Counted from the stretch's first letter, positions 8,702 to 17,909 are shown. The stretch: 64,000 nucleotides of DNA from Lachnospiraceae bacterium (GCA_009774375.1 VSNO01000004.1:1-64000), one strand, 5' to 3'. Translations and numbers: made by a program. The notes: generated by a model from the sequence alone, not told the origin.

Positions 8702-9772
8702 CTATACCTGCACCACCCTGTGCCCCGCCGCTTTCAGCAGCCGGTTCATGACTGCCTGTCCAAATCCTGTGTCAGCGCAGTTTTCCGCAAAAGACTCCGC
8801 ATAAATATAATCTATACCCTCATCGTCAAACTCGCGCAAAAACGTATAGAGCTGCGCCGCGACTGCCCTGAGATCATCCCTGCACCCGGCATCCTTGATA
8901 CTGGAAGCATGGTATTGTCCCAGCAGCTCCCGCGTCCCTATGATCCCGGTCCGCTTCCCCTGCGCCTCGCGCAGCGCTGTCTGTTCGTTGATATAGCTGA
9001 CGACCTTCCCCGGCTCGCCGTCCACGACCACCAGCTCGCCCTTCGGCGCGTAGTGGCGGTATTTCATACCGGGCGCCTTCGGCGCCTGCGGGGAACTGCT
9101 GTCATAGATCGTGACATCCATGTCCGTCTCCCCGGCCACAGACGAAACCATCTGCTGTGTGACAGCGCCCGGTCTCAATATCACAGGGATGTCACAGGTC
9201 ACATCCACGATCGTGGATTCCAGCCCGATCTCCACACCCTCCGCATCGATGATCATCTCGATCCTGCCGTCCATGTCCTGTATCACGTACTTCGCAAGCG
9301 TGGGGCTTGGCTTCCCTGAAAGGTTTGCGCTCGGAGCCGCCACATAGCCTCCAGCCTTCCGGATAAAAAGATTTGCGAGCGGGTGGCTCGGCATCCGCAC
9401 CGCCACGGTATCAAGCCCGCCTGTCGTCTGATGCGGCACGACCGCCGCTTTTCTGAAGATCATTGTGAGCGGTCCCGGCCAGAAGGCTTCCGCAAGCCTT
9501 CGCGCCTTCTCCGGGATCTCCTGCACGATCCGGTCCAGATGCGCCATATCCGCTATATGTATGATCAGCGGATTGTCGCTCGGTCTGCCCTTCGCCGCAT
9601 AGATCTTCTTCGCGGACTCTGGATTTAACGCGTCCCCCCCGAGACCGTACACTGTCTCCGTGGGAAATGCGACCAGTCCGCCCTGCCTGATGACGATGCC
9701 CGCGCACGTCAGTTTCTCCTCCACACACTCCGGTGAGTCGAGCTTGTCTATGGCCACGATTTTTGTTTCCAT
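8702..9772 (-). CDS. L-threonylcarbamoyladenylate synthase (Sua5/YwlC)
   Basis: A 356-residue long-form (Sua5) enzyme that makes threonylcarbamoyl-AMP from threonine, bicarbonate and ATP, the first step of the t6A37 modification of ANN-decoding tRNAs. The N-terminal YrdC domain contains GGLVAFPTETVYGLGGDA, KIYAAKGRPSDNPLIIHI and SANLSGKPSPT; the C-terminal Sua5 domain begins after APGMKYRHYAPKGEL. AAGGA lies about 10 nt before the ATG. It heads the sua5-rpiB-upp group. Confidence 0.96.
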   Translation of the reverse strand: METKIVAIDKLDSPECVEEKLTCAGIVIRQGGLVAFPTETVYGLGGDALNPESAKKIYAAKGRPSDNPLIIHIADMAHLDRIVQEIPEKARRLAEAFWPGPLTMIFRKAAVVPHQTTGGLDTVAVRMPSHPLANLFIRKAGGYVAAPSANLSGKPSPTLAKYVIQDMDGRIEMIIDAEGVEIGLESTIVDVTCDIPVILRPGAVTQQMVSSVAGETDMDVTIYDSSSPQAPKAPGMKYRHYAPKGELVVVDGEPGKVVSYINEQTALREAQGKRTGIIGTRELLGQYHASSIKDAGCRDDLRAVAAQLYTFLREFDDEGIDYIYAESFAENCADTGFGQAVMNRLLKAAGHRVVQV

Positions 9773-9921
9773 CCCTGTTATTCCTTATAATTGCCTGTTT
9801 TCTCTCGTTTTTGAATATAAGTCCCATTCATTTTAGCACACTTATTCCATTTTATAAAGGGATTTATTAAAAAAGTTGTAACAAGTCGTAATAATTTGGG
9901 GACTTTGGATGCAATTATTTC

Positions 9922-9949
9922 TTGCAAAAAATAATATTCTATATATAAT
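9922..9949 (+). promoter_or_regulatory. Promoter for the MATE gene
   Basis: TTGCAA (9922-9927), a 16-nt spacer and TATAAT (9944-9949), about 85 nt before the MATE start. The 260-nt gap between sua5 and the MATE gene is AT-rich and holds nothing else I can identify. Confidence 0.6.
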
Positions 9950-10032
9950 AGAAACGTGTGAAATGATTTTTCTAAAGAACCAAAAAGCCAGATACATAGA
10001 TTCATCCCATGCGAAAGATGAGAGGACTTCCT

Positions 10033-11406
10033 ATGAAACAAATGGAACAAAAAAAACAGGAAATACAGATCAACAGAAAAGAGTTCTACAGAAATCTGAC
10101 AAGGATCGCACTTCCGATCGCGCTGCAGAGCCTGATGCTCGCGTCGGTCGCCGCGGGCGATGCGCTGATGCTCGGGAAAGTCGCCCAGAACGAGATGACC
10201 GCCGTTTCCCTGGCGACCCAGATCCAGTTTGTCCAGAATATGTTCCTCTCGGCTGTCACGGCAGCCGGCGCCATTCTCGGCGCCCAGTACTGGGGCAAAG
10301 GCGACAGGCGGACGCTGGAAAATGTATTTGACATCATGCTCTGGTACTGCGGGATCGTGTCCGTTCTCTTTTTCCTGGCATGCGAGCTGATCCCGGAACA
10401 GCTGATGCATATTTTTACGAACGACGCCCCGCTGGTCACGATCGGCAGCTCCTATCTGCGCATCGCAGGGTGGTCGTATCTGATCACGGGCATCTCCCAA
10501 TGCTATCTGACGACAATGAAAGTGTCGGAACACGTAAAACCCGGCGCGGTCATCAGTTCCTGCGCAGTGATCCTGAACATATGCCTGAATGCGGTGTTCA
10601 TATTCGGACTGTTCGGGGCGCCGCGGATGCAGGCAAAGGGCGCCGCACTTGCCACCACGATCTCCCGCATCATCGAGCTGGCTCTGTGTGTGGCTGTATC
10701 CGCCAGGGCTTCGTACATCCGTCCGGCACTTGACAGATTTACGAAACTGCCCAGACAGCTGCGGACCGATTTTATAAAACAGTGCCTGCCGCTCATGGGC
10801 GGTTCACTGTGCTGGGGGATCGGGTTTACATCGTACACTGCCATCATGGGACACATGGGCACTGACGCGGCCGCGGCAAACTCCGTGGCGGCTGTGGTCA
10901 GGGATCTGATCTGCTGCATGTGCAACGGTATCGGCAGCGCGGCGGGGATCATGGTCGGAAACGAACTCGGAGCCGGACGCCTTGAGAGAGGAAAAGCATA
11001 TGGCATCAGGCTGAAGAATATCTCGTACGTGATCGGACTGCTCTCCACAGCGCTCGTGCTCGCAGTCACGCCGCTGGTCGTGAGGATGGTCATCCTGACC
11101 GACCAGGCAAGGAGCTACCTCACGGGTATGATGGTGATCATGGCCTTCTACATGATCGGACGATGTGTGAACACCGTGACGATAAACGGCGTGCTGGACG
11201 GCGGCGGGGACACGATATTTGATATGTACAGCCTGATCGTCTGCATGTGGCTGATCGCCATCCCGCTCGCGCTCGCCGGCGCCTTCGTCCTGCACTGGTC
11301 ACCGCTTGCAGTCTATGCCTGCACCTGTCTGGACGAGGTAGGGAAGATTCCATGGGTGATGATACGGTTGAGGAAATACAAGTGGGTACAGGATCTGACG
11401 AGATAG
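10033..11406 (+). CDS. MATE-family multidrug/Na+ exporter
   Basis: About 457 residues from the ATG at 10033, which has AGAGG 7 nt upstream; the ATG at 10009 lacks a good site. Twelve hydrophobic segments can be followed, in the two-fold MATE arrangement, with ALPIALQSLMLASVAAGDALMLG at helix 1 and ITGISQCYLTTMKV, GFTSYTAIMGHMGTDAAAANSV in later helices. MATE proteins export cationic compounds in exchange for Na+ or H+. Substrate cannot be told. The stop lies 2 nt from the convergent cwlD stop. Confidence 0.93.
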   Translation: MKQMEQKKQEIQINRKEFYRNLTRIALPIALQSLMLASVAAGDALMLGKVAQNEMTAVSLATQIQFVQNMFLSAVTAAGAILGAQYWGKGDRRTLENVFDIMLWYCGIVSVLFFLACELIPEQLMHIFTNDAPLVTIGSSYLRIAGWSYLITGISQCYLTTMKVSEHVKPGAVISSCAVILNICLNAVFIFGLFGAPRMQAKGAALATTISRIIELALCVAVSARASYIRPALDRFTKLPRQLRTDFIKQCLPLMGGSLCWGIGFTSYTAIMGHMGTDAAAANSVAAVVRDLICCMCNGIGSAAGIMVGNELGAGRLERGKAYGIRLKNISYVIGLLSTALVLAVTPLVVRMVILTDQARSYLTGMMVIMAFYMIGRCVNTVTINGVLDGGGDTIFDMYSLIVCMWLIAIPLALAGAFVLHWSPLAVYACTCLDEVGKIPWVMIRLRKYKWVQDLTR

Positions 11407-11408
11407 CG

Positions 11409-12146
11409 TCAGTTCGGAACATCCGTTTGTGAGTTGATCACCTGCATGATCCCCATGTAAATTGCCCACGCCACCTTTTCCTGATAGTCATCCTGTGTCA
11501 GAAGCTGCGCCTCCGTGGGGTTGCTCATGAAGGCGCACTCCACGATGATGATCGGCACGGATGTCTTTTTGAGCAGGTAATAGCTGCCGTTGTCTTTTGC
11601 CACGCGCTCCTTTTTGGGCTTCAGCGACCTGATCATCTGTGCCTGCATGATCTCCGCCGCCGCCTTGCTCCTGAGGGAATCCTTGTAGTAAAATACCTGC
11701 ACGCCGCTCACGGACGAATCCGGATAGCTGTTCTGATGGATACTGACTGCGAGTGTCGGCTGCGCCTCCTCGATGATGGCGAGACGGTTTTTCATATCGC
11801 GGACTTTTTTGTTCGAATCCGTCTCGTTATACAGTCCATTATCGTCCGTCCTCGTCATGACGACATTGATGCCGTTCTCCCTGAGATTGCGCTCGAGCTT
11901 TCGCGCGATCGCGAGGTTGATATCTTTTTCCAGGGCATTGTTGATACCGATCTTGCCCGGATCGATCCCCCCGTGCCCGGCATCCACCACGATCGTGATC
12001 TCGCTGCCGTCCTTCTGAAATGTCTTTCTTGAATGCTCCTCCACTGTGCTCACAAACTGTACCGACTCGCCTGCCACCAGGATCATCGCAAGCACCAGCA
12101 GCACTGTCAATATCTTCGTCGCAGTATTTCCATATTTTGCATTCAT
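11409..12146 (-). CDS. cwlD: N-acetylmuramoyl-L-alanine amidase, CwlD-like
   Basis: About 245 residues from the ATG at 12146; in-frame starts reach to 12305, but the extra residues look non-coding. An N-terminal signal anchor (ILTVLLVLAMILVAG) is followed by an Amidase_3 domain: zinc ligands in VVDAGHGGIDPG, ALEKDINL and SIHQNSY, and catalytic Glu in IIVECAFMSNPTE. CwlD-type amidases strip peptides from muramic acid, which leads to muramic-delta-lactam in spore cortex; the length and single domain fit CwlD. The ribosome site is weak (AGAAGGT directly before ATG), so the start is uncertain. Confidence 0.87.
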   Translation of the reverse strand: MNAKYGNTATKILTVLLVLAMILVAGESVQFVSTVEEHSRKTFQKDGSEITIVVDAGHGGIDPGKIGINNALEKDINLAIARKLERNLRENGINVVMTRTDDNGLYNETDSNKKVRDMKNRLAIIEEAQPTLAVSIHQNSYPDSSVSGVQVFYYKDSLRSKAAAEIMQAQMIRSLKPKKERVAKDNGSYYLLKKTSVPIIIVECAFMSNPTEAQLLTQDDYQEKVAWAIYMGIMQVINSQTDVPN

Positions 12147-12341
12147 ACCTTCTACCCACATCGATGTAACTCTATAAATCATATGTCGCAGAAGGTTTTT
12201 CCATGACTTCAATATGATCTCTGTAATAAATACACAGACCTTTTCCCGCTCTGAAGCAAACAAACTTATATTATGCCCAGGCAGATATGGACAATGATCC
12301 ATCATGCGGACAACAAAGATGAATCATTACCTGTTATAATG

Positions 12342-12370
12342 TTGTAATCGCACTGCAAATGTGATAGAAT
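12342..12370 (+). promoter_or_regulatory. Promoter of the 30-residue ORF
   Basis: TTGTAA (12342-12347), a 17-nt spacer and TAGAAT (12365-12370), 36 nt upstream of the small ORF at 12406. A second TATAAT lies at 12335-12340. Confidence 0.55.
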
Positions 12371-12405
12371 AATGTCAAATGATGACAGATTGGAGGTGTT
12401 GGGAA

Positions 12406-12498
12406 ATGTATGAAACCGTGGAGATCATCATCACGATCGCTTTCGTTGTAGTTGCCGGTCTTGCGATCTATCAGGCGATCAAGAAAAAGAAGAAATGA
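12406..12498 (+). CDS. 30-residue single-helix membrane peptide with Lys tail
   Basis: A very short ORF (30 codons): Met-Tyr-Glu-Thr-Val-Glu, a hydrophobic helix at about residues 7-25 (IIITIAFVVVAGLAIYQAI) and five lysines in a row at the end. A strong GGAGGT ribosome site lies 8 nt upstream of ATG, a promoter-like pair lies before it, and a perfect hairpin follows it, so it is a free-standing transcription unit. The positive-inside Lys tail predicts one membrane helix with the C-terminus inside. I cannot name a family; it could be a stress peptide, a toxin-like peptide or a small transporter partner. Confidence 0.7.
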   Translation: MYETVEIIITIAFVVVAGLAIYQAIKKKKK

Positions 12499-12504
12499 TT
12501 CTAT

Positions 12505-12530
12505 CAGCGGCTGCTCCAGCCGCTGTTTCT
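12505..12530 (+). terminator. Terminator after the 30-residue ORF
   Basis: Perfect 8-bp stem CAGCGGCT / AGCCGCTG (12505-12512, 12518-12525) with a 5-nt loop, followed by TTTCT, 7 nt after the small ORF stop. Confidence 0.75.
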
Positions 12531-12540
12531 ATCCTTCTCC

Positions 12541-13377
12541 TCATCTCCTCACGATCTTTCCGATCAGGCAGTTTACCAGAAACACCGCGATGTCCACCGC
12601 AACGATCGTTGCCCCGACCGGTGTCGAATAGAGGATGGACAGTATGATCCCCGCGAGCGCGCAGACGACCGAGATCATTGCGGCATAGACCACCACTCCC
12701 CTGAAATTCTGTATCACGCGCATCGCGGACAATGCCGGGAAGATCACAAGCGCAGAGATCAGGAGGGAGCCGACCAGGTTCATCGCGAGCACGATGATCA
12801 CCGCCGTGATGACGGCGATCAGATTATTGTACATCCCCGCCCGCAGCCCTGTCGCCCGCGCAAAGTTCTCGTCGAACGTGACTGCAAAGATGCGGTTATA
12901 CAGGAAGATAAATACTGCTGCCACGACCAGCGACATGACCACGCACAGCCACACCTCCGCTTTTGTGAGCGTCAATATCGAGGTCGAGCCAAAAAGCGTG
13001 CTGCACACGTCTCCCGAGATGTTTGCCGACGTGGAAAAAAGGTTCATCACGAGATACCCGACTGCGAGCGATCCGACCGAGAGCATGGCGATCGCCGCAT
13101 CCCCATGTATCCTCGGGTTCTGCCCGGTCCGGAGTATCAGTACCGCCGCGGCCACCGTGACAGGCATGACCACGACCGACGTACTGCCCAGATCGAACAG
13201 CGTCGCGACCGCCAGCGCGCCAAACGCCACATGCGAGAGCCCGTCGCCGATATAGGAAAATCGCTTCAGCACCAGCGTCACGCCGAGCAGTGACGAACAG
13301 AGTGCGATCAGCGTCCCGACGATCAGCGCGTACCGCACAAAGGGATAGGATAGATAAAACTGTAATGTCTGCAACAT
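12541..13377 (-). CDS. znuB: Zinc-type ABC importer, membrane permease
   Basis: About 278 residues from the ATG at 13377 (GGAGG 8 nt upstream). An ABC-3 family permease with eight or so hydrophobic segments; it shows ALCSSLLGVTLVLKRFSYIGDGLSHVAFG, the family's cytoplasmic coupling region, and ARATGLRAGMYNN. Imports zinc or manganese with the ATPase and binding protein encoded just upstream. Last gene of the operon. Confidence 0.93.
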   Translation of the reverse strand: MLQTLQFYLSYPFVRYALIVGTLIALCSSLLGVTLVLKRFSYIGDGLSHVAFGALAVATLFDLGSTSVVVMPVTVAAAVLILRTGQNPRIHGDAAIAMLSVGSLAVGYLVMNLFSTSANISGDVCSTLFGSTSILTLTKAEVWLCVVMSLVVAAVFIFLYNRIFAVTFDENFARATGLRAGMYNNLIAVITAVIIVLAMNLVGSLLISALVIFPALSAMRVIQNFRGVVVYAAMISVVCALAGIILSILYSTPVGATIVAVDIAVFLVNCLIGKIVRR

Positions 13378-13391
13378 ATTCAACACCTCCG

Positions 13392-14099
13392 CTACTGCTG
13401 CCCTTCCACTGCCCCGAGTTCCTTCCAGAAATCGCTCCTGATATATTCCTTTGTCGTCCCGATAAACGACTTCTCTTTTTCCACATGCAGAATGTGACTC
13501 GCGTATCTCACTGCCGCGTGGATGTCGTGCGACACCATGATGATGGTCAGCCCTTCCCTGTTCAGATCCCTGATCAGCTGATAGAACTCCGCCGTCACCC
13601 TGGGATCAAGCCCTGTCACCGGTTCATCAAGCACCAGAAGCTTTGACGATGCGCACAGCGCCCTCGCCAGAAGCACGCGCTGCTGCTGCCCTCCCGAGAG
13701 GTTGCGGTAACACACCTTTTTCAACTCCCATATATCCATCCGCCTCATGTTTTCCTCCGCCAGCCGCCTCTGCTCCCTGCCAAAAAACGGTCTCCATCCA
13801 CACGTCGGCAGCGCGCCGGACAGCACGATCTCCCACACGGACGCCGGGAAGTCCTTCTGGACAAACGTCTGCTGCGGCAGATAGCCGATCTCGTGCGCCG
13901 CGAGCCCGTCGCTGTACTGGATGCTTCCTCCCATCAGCGGCGTGAGCCCCAGCAGCGTCTTCATGAGCGTACTCTTCCCCGCACCATTCTGACCCACAAT
14001 ACACAGATAGTCTCCCTTTTCGACCGAAAAGCTGATGTGTTCCGCCACCGGCGTCCCCTCATATCCCAGAACCAGCTCCTCACATTTTATATATGACAT
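13392..14099 (-). CDS. znuC: Zinc-type ABC importer, ATPase
   Basis: A 235-residue ABC ATPase. Walker A is GQNGAGKST, the signature is LSGGQQQRVLLARAL, Walker B is LLVLDEPVTGLD, and the switch His is in MVSHDIHAA. FPASVWEIVLSG is typical of the Mn/Zn subfamily. It is read between the binding protein and the permease with gaps of under 30 nt; GGAGG precedes the start. Confidence 0.93.
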   Translation of the reverse strand: MSYIKCEELVLGYEGTPVAEHISFSVEKGDYLCIVGQNGAGKSTLMKTLLGLTPLMGGSIQYSDGLAAHEIGYLPQQTFVQKDFPASVWEIVLSGALPTCGWRPFFGREQRRLAEENMRRMDIWELKKVCYRNLSGGQQQRVLLARALCASSKLLVLDEPVTGLDPRVTAEFYQLIRDLNREGLTIIMVSHDIHAAVRYASHILHVEKEKSFIGTTKEYIRSDFWKELGAVEGQQ

Positions 14100-14128
14100 T
14101 CTGCCGACCTCCTATCCCGGACATCCAA

Positions 14129-15121
14129 TCATGCCCCGCTCTCCAACACCTGTTCCAGCACTTTGAGGTTTTCCTCCATCACGTTCAGATAGTGAATCCC
14201 CGCCCTGAGCTCCTTTGATGAGACGGACTGCATCGAGTTCAGCACAAGGATCTGCTGATCCCCCTTCACTGTATTCTCGATGACCACCCGCGCCAGCCTG
14301 TCGTCCGAGCCCTCGAGCACGAGAACCGTGCCCAGCCCCAGCGCGTCAAGCTGGTTCACCAGAAACGCCACCGTCTCAAAGCTGGCCTCCGTCTCCGCAC
14401 TGCACCCGTCAAAGGCTGCATAGTACTCCAGCCCGTAATCCTCCACAAAATACCGGAACGGAAACCGGTCTGCAAAGATCAGCGTGCCCCCGCCGTTTCT
14501 TTGAACAGCCTCCGTATAACGCATGTCGAGCGCGTCAAGCGCCGCCGTGTACCTGTCGCAGTTTTTGCGGTAGAGACCGGCATTGGCGCTGTCCATCCCC
14601 GCAAGCTCCGCCGCGATGTCCTCCACAACGATGCGGGCGTTTCTGACAGAGAGCCAGATATGCTCGTCGTATTCATGTTCATCGTTCTCCCCGTGGTCAT
14701 GACCGTCATGACCGCTCCCACCGCCCGCATGCTCCTCCTCAAAAAGCCTGTCGCTGACCGCTTCCATCATATTGATGACACGCATGTCCGGATTGACAGC
14801 CTCCTTCAGCGCATCGTCGACCCAGCCGTCGGACTCCCCGCCCACATAGATAAACAGGTCACAGCCCGAGACCCGCGCGATGTCCAGCACCGACGGCTGG
14901 AAATTGTGCAGGTCGCCGCCCTTGTCCATGAGCAGCGTCACCGAGACATTTTCCTCATTGCCCTGTACCAGGTTCACAACCCAGTCGTACTGGGGAAATG
15001 TCGTGCAGACGATCTGAAAACGGCCGTCCCCATCCAGAGGGGGACTTTTTGGGGCACAGCCAGTCAGCAGATACAGCACTGCAGTCATTGCCAGCACGCA
15101 CAGTTTTATATTTTTTTTCAT
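14129..15121 (-). CDS. znuA: Zinc-type ABC importer, substrate-binding lipoprotein
   Basis: A 330-residue cluster A-I metal-binding protein with a lipobox (LYLLTGC, Cys at about 22). A His/Asp/Glu-rich loop at about 130-155 (HAGGGSGHDGHDHGEND) is the mark of zinc-binding ZnuA/AdcA proteins and argues for Zn over Mn. Metal-ligand histidines are also seen in DLHNFQPSVLD and DEHIWLSVRN. It captures zinc outside the membrane and delivers it to ZnuBC. First gene of the operon, with the inverted repeat at 15178-15200 upstream. Confidence 0.93.
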   Translation of the reverse strand: MKKNIKLCVLAMTAVLYLLTGCAPKSPPLDGDGRFQIVCTTFPQYDWVVNLVQGNEENVSVTLLMDKGGDLHNFQPSVLDIARVSGCDLFIYVGGESDGWVDDALKEAVNPDMRVINMMEAVSDRLFEEEHAGGGSGHDGHDHGENDEHEYDEHIWLSVRNARIVVEDIAAELAGMDSANAGLYRKNCDRYTAALDALDMRYTEAVQRNGGGTLIFADRFPFRYFVEDYGLEYYAAFDGCSAETEASFETVAFLVNQLDALGLGTVLVLEGSDDRLARVVIENTVKGDQQILVLNSMQSVSSKELRAGIHYLNVMEENLKVLEQVLESGA

Positions 15122-15177
15122 CCGTCCTATATACCTCTCATAAATAGCAGGAATAAATCCCTCCCTGCCATTTGTTC

Positions 15178-15200
15178 AAAATGCAACTCATTTGCATTTT
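15178..15200 (-). promoter_or_regulatory. Candidate metalloregulator operator upstream of znuA
   Basis: Perfect 9-bp inverted repeat AAAATGCAA-CTCAT-TTGCATTTT in the AT-rich stretch 57-79 nt before the znuA start. Size and position suit a Zur-family (Fur-type) operator; I infer this and cannot match it to a known motif with certainty. No regulator gene is adjacent. Confidence 0.5.
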
Positions 15201-15276
15201 CTAATTATATACACCCTCCCTCATAATGTCAAGAAGATAAATCATATTTCCTCCGGACGCCCGTGGGCATAAAAGA

Positions 15277-15310
15277 AGCCTGCAACTGCCCTTTCCTGCA
15301 GTCACAGGCT
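15277..15310 (-). terminator. Terminator of the GH18 gene
   Basis: Hairpin AGCCTG-ACTGC / GCAGT-CAGGCT with small symmetric interruptions; on the minus strand it is followed by TTCTTTT, 15 nt after the GH18 stop. Confidence 0.75.
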
Positions 15311-15324
15311 CCCGAAATATCCAC

Positions 15325-17040
15325 TCACTGTGCCATATACTCTGCGATCACATCCCACACTGCCGGCACCTCAAGACCGAGCTTCCAGCTCGCCACGCCC
15401 TTGATGCCCTGGCTTTGCATCACCTGGAGCTTTACCCGCACCGAGTCCACATCCTCCAGCCAGCATTGATACAGCGTACCATCCACCTGATACTCCGCAT
15501 AATTCTGGCAGAACTCGTCCACCCACGCCGGCGATACCCCGTTTCTGGAGATCCAGTCCGCCTCGGCGGCCATCGTGAGCGTCGATGCCTTCAGGCCGTC
15601 GGGTCCTGACTCCCAGACACGCGTATAGAACGGGATCGCATTGATGATCTTCTCCGCAGGCACGACCTCCTTCGTATTGACAATGCCGTCCTCCACGAAA
15701 CCGATCGAAGCGTTGGAGCCTGCCGCCCCGCCGCCTACATAATGCTCATCGTAACCCATGATGATGATATAGTCCGCCACGATCCCCTGCTCCCTGCGGT
15801 TGTAGTGCGCCGTGTACTCTGACGGAACATAGTTGTCCACCGAGAGGACGACTCCGCGCTTCCTGGTCTCGATCGAGAGCTCGCGCACAAACTGCACGAA
15901 ATGAATGCCCGAATCGCTCCGCACCTTCTCAAAATCGATATTGATGCCGTCCAGCCCGTAGCTGTCCACCTGCGCCATGAGCCCCTCGATCAGATGCCTG
16001 CGGTTCGCAGACGACGACAGCAGTTCCACAAAATTGATCTCCACGCCGTACAGATCGGCGCTGTCCACATCCGTTATCAATGCCCACACGTCCATGCCGA
16101 GCTCATGCGCCTTCGCCACATAGGACGCATTGGCAAGGCTCGCGAAATCGCCGCTGCTGTTGGTCAGCCGGAACCACGTCGGAGACACGACATTGACCAT
16201 CCTGGTCTGGCGTAGCGCGTTCGCCAGATAATCCCCGCCGACCTCCTCAAATACCTGGTGGAACGTGAGATTGATCTTTCCCTCTTTTCTGACATTATTG
16301 TACACAAACTCCTGGAATCCCGTATTGCACAGACGCTCCGCCTGCATCTCGTCCTTTAAGAATTTGTTTTCCACATATCCGATATAGGACTCCGCCGTCT
16401 TGACCTTCGACCAGTTCTCCAGTTTCTCGAGCACGGTCACTGCGTCGCCCGCTGCGAGCTCCACCAGGATATCGCTCTTGATACCGCCCTGATAGCGCAC
16501 TGCCGTCTTCCTGGAGAGCTTTGCCGTCGTGTAGCTGTCCCACTGCGTGTACACCTGCATATGCAGGGGTGCATCGTACAGCTGATATTCAAAGTTGGCA
16601 TACCGCTTCACATAATCCGCAGCGATGTAGAGCGTGTCCCCCTCGTAAAAAGCCGCCCTGTAGCCAAGCTCCTGACCGGCGCCGGACACATACATCACAT
16701 TGCTGCCATCGCCGATGTTGATCTGTATCACATCCGTGTCCGTCGTGAACAGCAGCACCTGTTCCATGCTGTTCACATAAAACCGGTCCGTAAAATACGT
16801 CTCGACCGTGGAGAGCGGAAAATATGCCACGTTGTCCTTCATCTTTGCCTTATCGTCAACGAGCGCATCCTGCACCACCATCGCCACCTCATCCGGCTGC
16901 GCGATGCCAAAATATTCATTTAGATCTGCCTTATTCCTGGAATAAGAATACCTTTCTATGATCTGACTTCCAAGCGCCGCCGCTATCACGATAAAAATGA
17001 GAACAACTGGCACAAGGACCGTAATTACACGTTTTTTCAT
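15325..17040 (-). CDS. Membrane-anchored GH18-family glycoside hydrolase with SH3-like domain
   Basis: About 571 residues from the ATG at 17040, which has GGGAGGT 6 nt upstream. It starts with a signal anchor (VITVLVPVVLIFIVIAAALG), then a copper-amine-oxidase-N-like/SH3-like region at about 45-240 (ends YIGYVENKFL), then a GH18 barrel at about 250-571. The GH18 catalytic motif is present as DGINIDFE with the Glu general acid. Such proteins (YaaH/SleL-like) act on peptidoglycan glucosaminyl bonds, often in spore or wall turnover. GWDEHY-type strand: IIMGYDEHYVGGGAAG. Single-gene unit with its own terminator. Confidence 0.9.
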   Translation of the reverse strand: MKKRVITVLVPVVLIFIVIAAALGSQIIERYSYSRNKADLNEYFGIAQPDEVAMVVQDALVDDKAKMKDNVAYFPLSTVETYFTDRFYVNSMEQVLLFTTDTDVIQINIGDGSNVMYVSGAGQELGYRAAFYEGDTLYIAADYVKRYANFEYQLYDAPLHMQVYTQWDSYTTAKLSRKTAVRYQGGIKSDILVELAAGDAVTVLEKLENWSKVKTAESYIGYVENKFLKDEMQAERLCNTGFQEFVYNNVRKEGKINLTFHQVFEEVGGDYLANALRQTRMVNVVSPTWFRLTNSSGDFASLANASYVAKAHELGMDVWALITDVDSADLYGVEINFVELLSSSANRRHLIEGLMAQVDSYGLDGINIDFEKVRSDSGIHFVQFVRELSIETRKRGVVLSVDNYVPSEYTAHYNRREQGIVADYIIIMGYDEHYVGGGAAGSNASIGFVEDGIVNTKEVVPAEKIINAIPFYTRVWESGPDGLKASTLTMAAEADWISRNGVSPAWVDEFCQNYAEYQVDGTLYQCWLEDVDSVRVKLQVMQSQGIKGVASWKLGLEVPAVWDVIAEYMAQ

Positions 17041-17063
17041 ACGGATACCTCCCAATTGTTCTC

Positions 17064-17072
17064 ATTATAGCA
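17064..17072 (-). promoter_or_regulatory. Extended -10 promoter of the GH18 gene
   Basis: On the minus strand TGCTATAAT (extended -10) lies 24 nt upstream of the GH18 start; no good -35 is visible. Confidence 0.5.
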
Positions 17073-17089
17073 AAAGTTTGACATGAAGT

Positions 17090-17800
17090 CCAGCCTTTTG
17101 CCGCTGTCTGTCGAATCCTGTTTTTTGTCTGAACGGGGGACTTTATCAGTGATCCAAATATTTACCAGAAAAAAGTCCCTATCATTTTTCGTCTGCATAT
17201 GATAAAATATAGATGTCTTGTTAGCACTGCCATTTTGACCCAAATGTGCAGGTGCTGGTACGATCGGTGCAGGCTTCGCTGCAGGTTGTGCAGCGGATAT
17301 GCATAGCAGAGGGGTTTTTCTTTCTATTTTTGTTGCCCGCAGATATTTCATCCATACATGCATCCTGTGCAGACCAAAGACCAAAAGCTTTATATTGTGA
17401 TATATAAACTGTTAAAGCAGCCAGAACCGATACCCTTCTCAAAAAATATGTTACTGGATATGTAAACGTAAAAGTCCCCGCCTTATTCCTGATAATACAA
17501 TGTAAGACTTGGAAAAATATTTTTGACCGATCAGCACAAGCTAATAAGACAATGAGAAAACTTTTTAAGTGCCTCCTTCCTGTATGAGATTGGGCCCCGG
17601 CATACTTTATACAAGCATTATTAACACATTCCGAAAAATTATGCAAATCGAAATGTAAGAATTCGTCCCAAATGTAAAAAATAATACAACTTTTTTGAAG
17701 AAACATCTGTTATTTTGACATTTCAGACGATATATAGACTAAAATATGTGCCAAAGCCTGATGGGCGTGAAAAACAACAATAAATTTTTTAAAAACTGTG
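17090..17800. other. About 700-nt AT-rich stretch with no convincing gene
   Basis: Between the GH18 promoter and the mecA promoter I see no ORF with a ribosome site and protein-like composition. The longest reading frame (minus, 17706-17221, 161 codons) has no start signal, scattered Cys and His and no recognisable motif, so I leave it out. A decayed gene or an unannotated RNA is possible. Confidence 0.5.
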
Positions 17801-17811
17801 GTCCTGTCCTA

Positions 17812-17838
17812 TTGACTAAAACATCTCTACATTATAAT
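17812..17838 (+). promoter_or_regulatory. mecA promoter
   Basis: TTGACT (17812-17817) and TATAAT (17833-17838), 15 nt apart, about 70 nt before the mecA start. The short spacer is compensated by the consensus -10. Confidence 0.55.
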
Positions 17839-17909
17839 ATATGTGAGAAGGTCCCACAGAACCGGGTTTTGAACTCAATGTAATATTCAATAGTGAGGAT
17901 GTGAAGAAT

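Noticed and set aside
17221..17706. A 161-codon minus-strand frame in the gap before mecA
   Set aside because: No ribosome site, no hydrophobic or domain pattern, low-complexity AT-rich codons; more likely chance.
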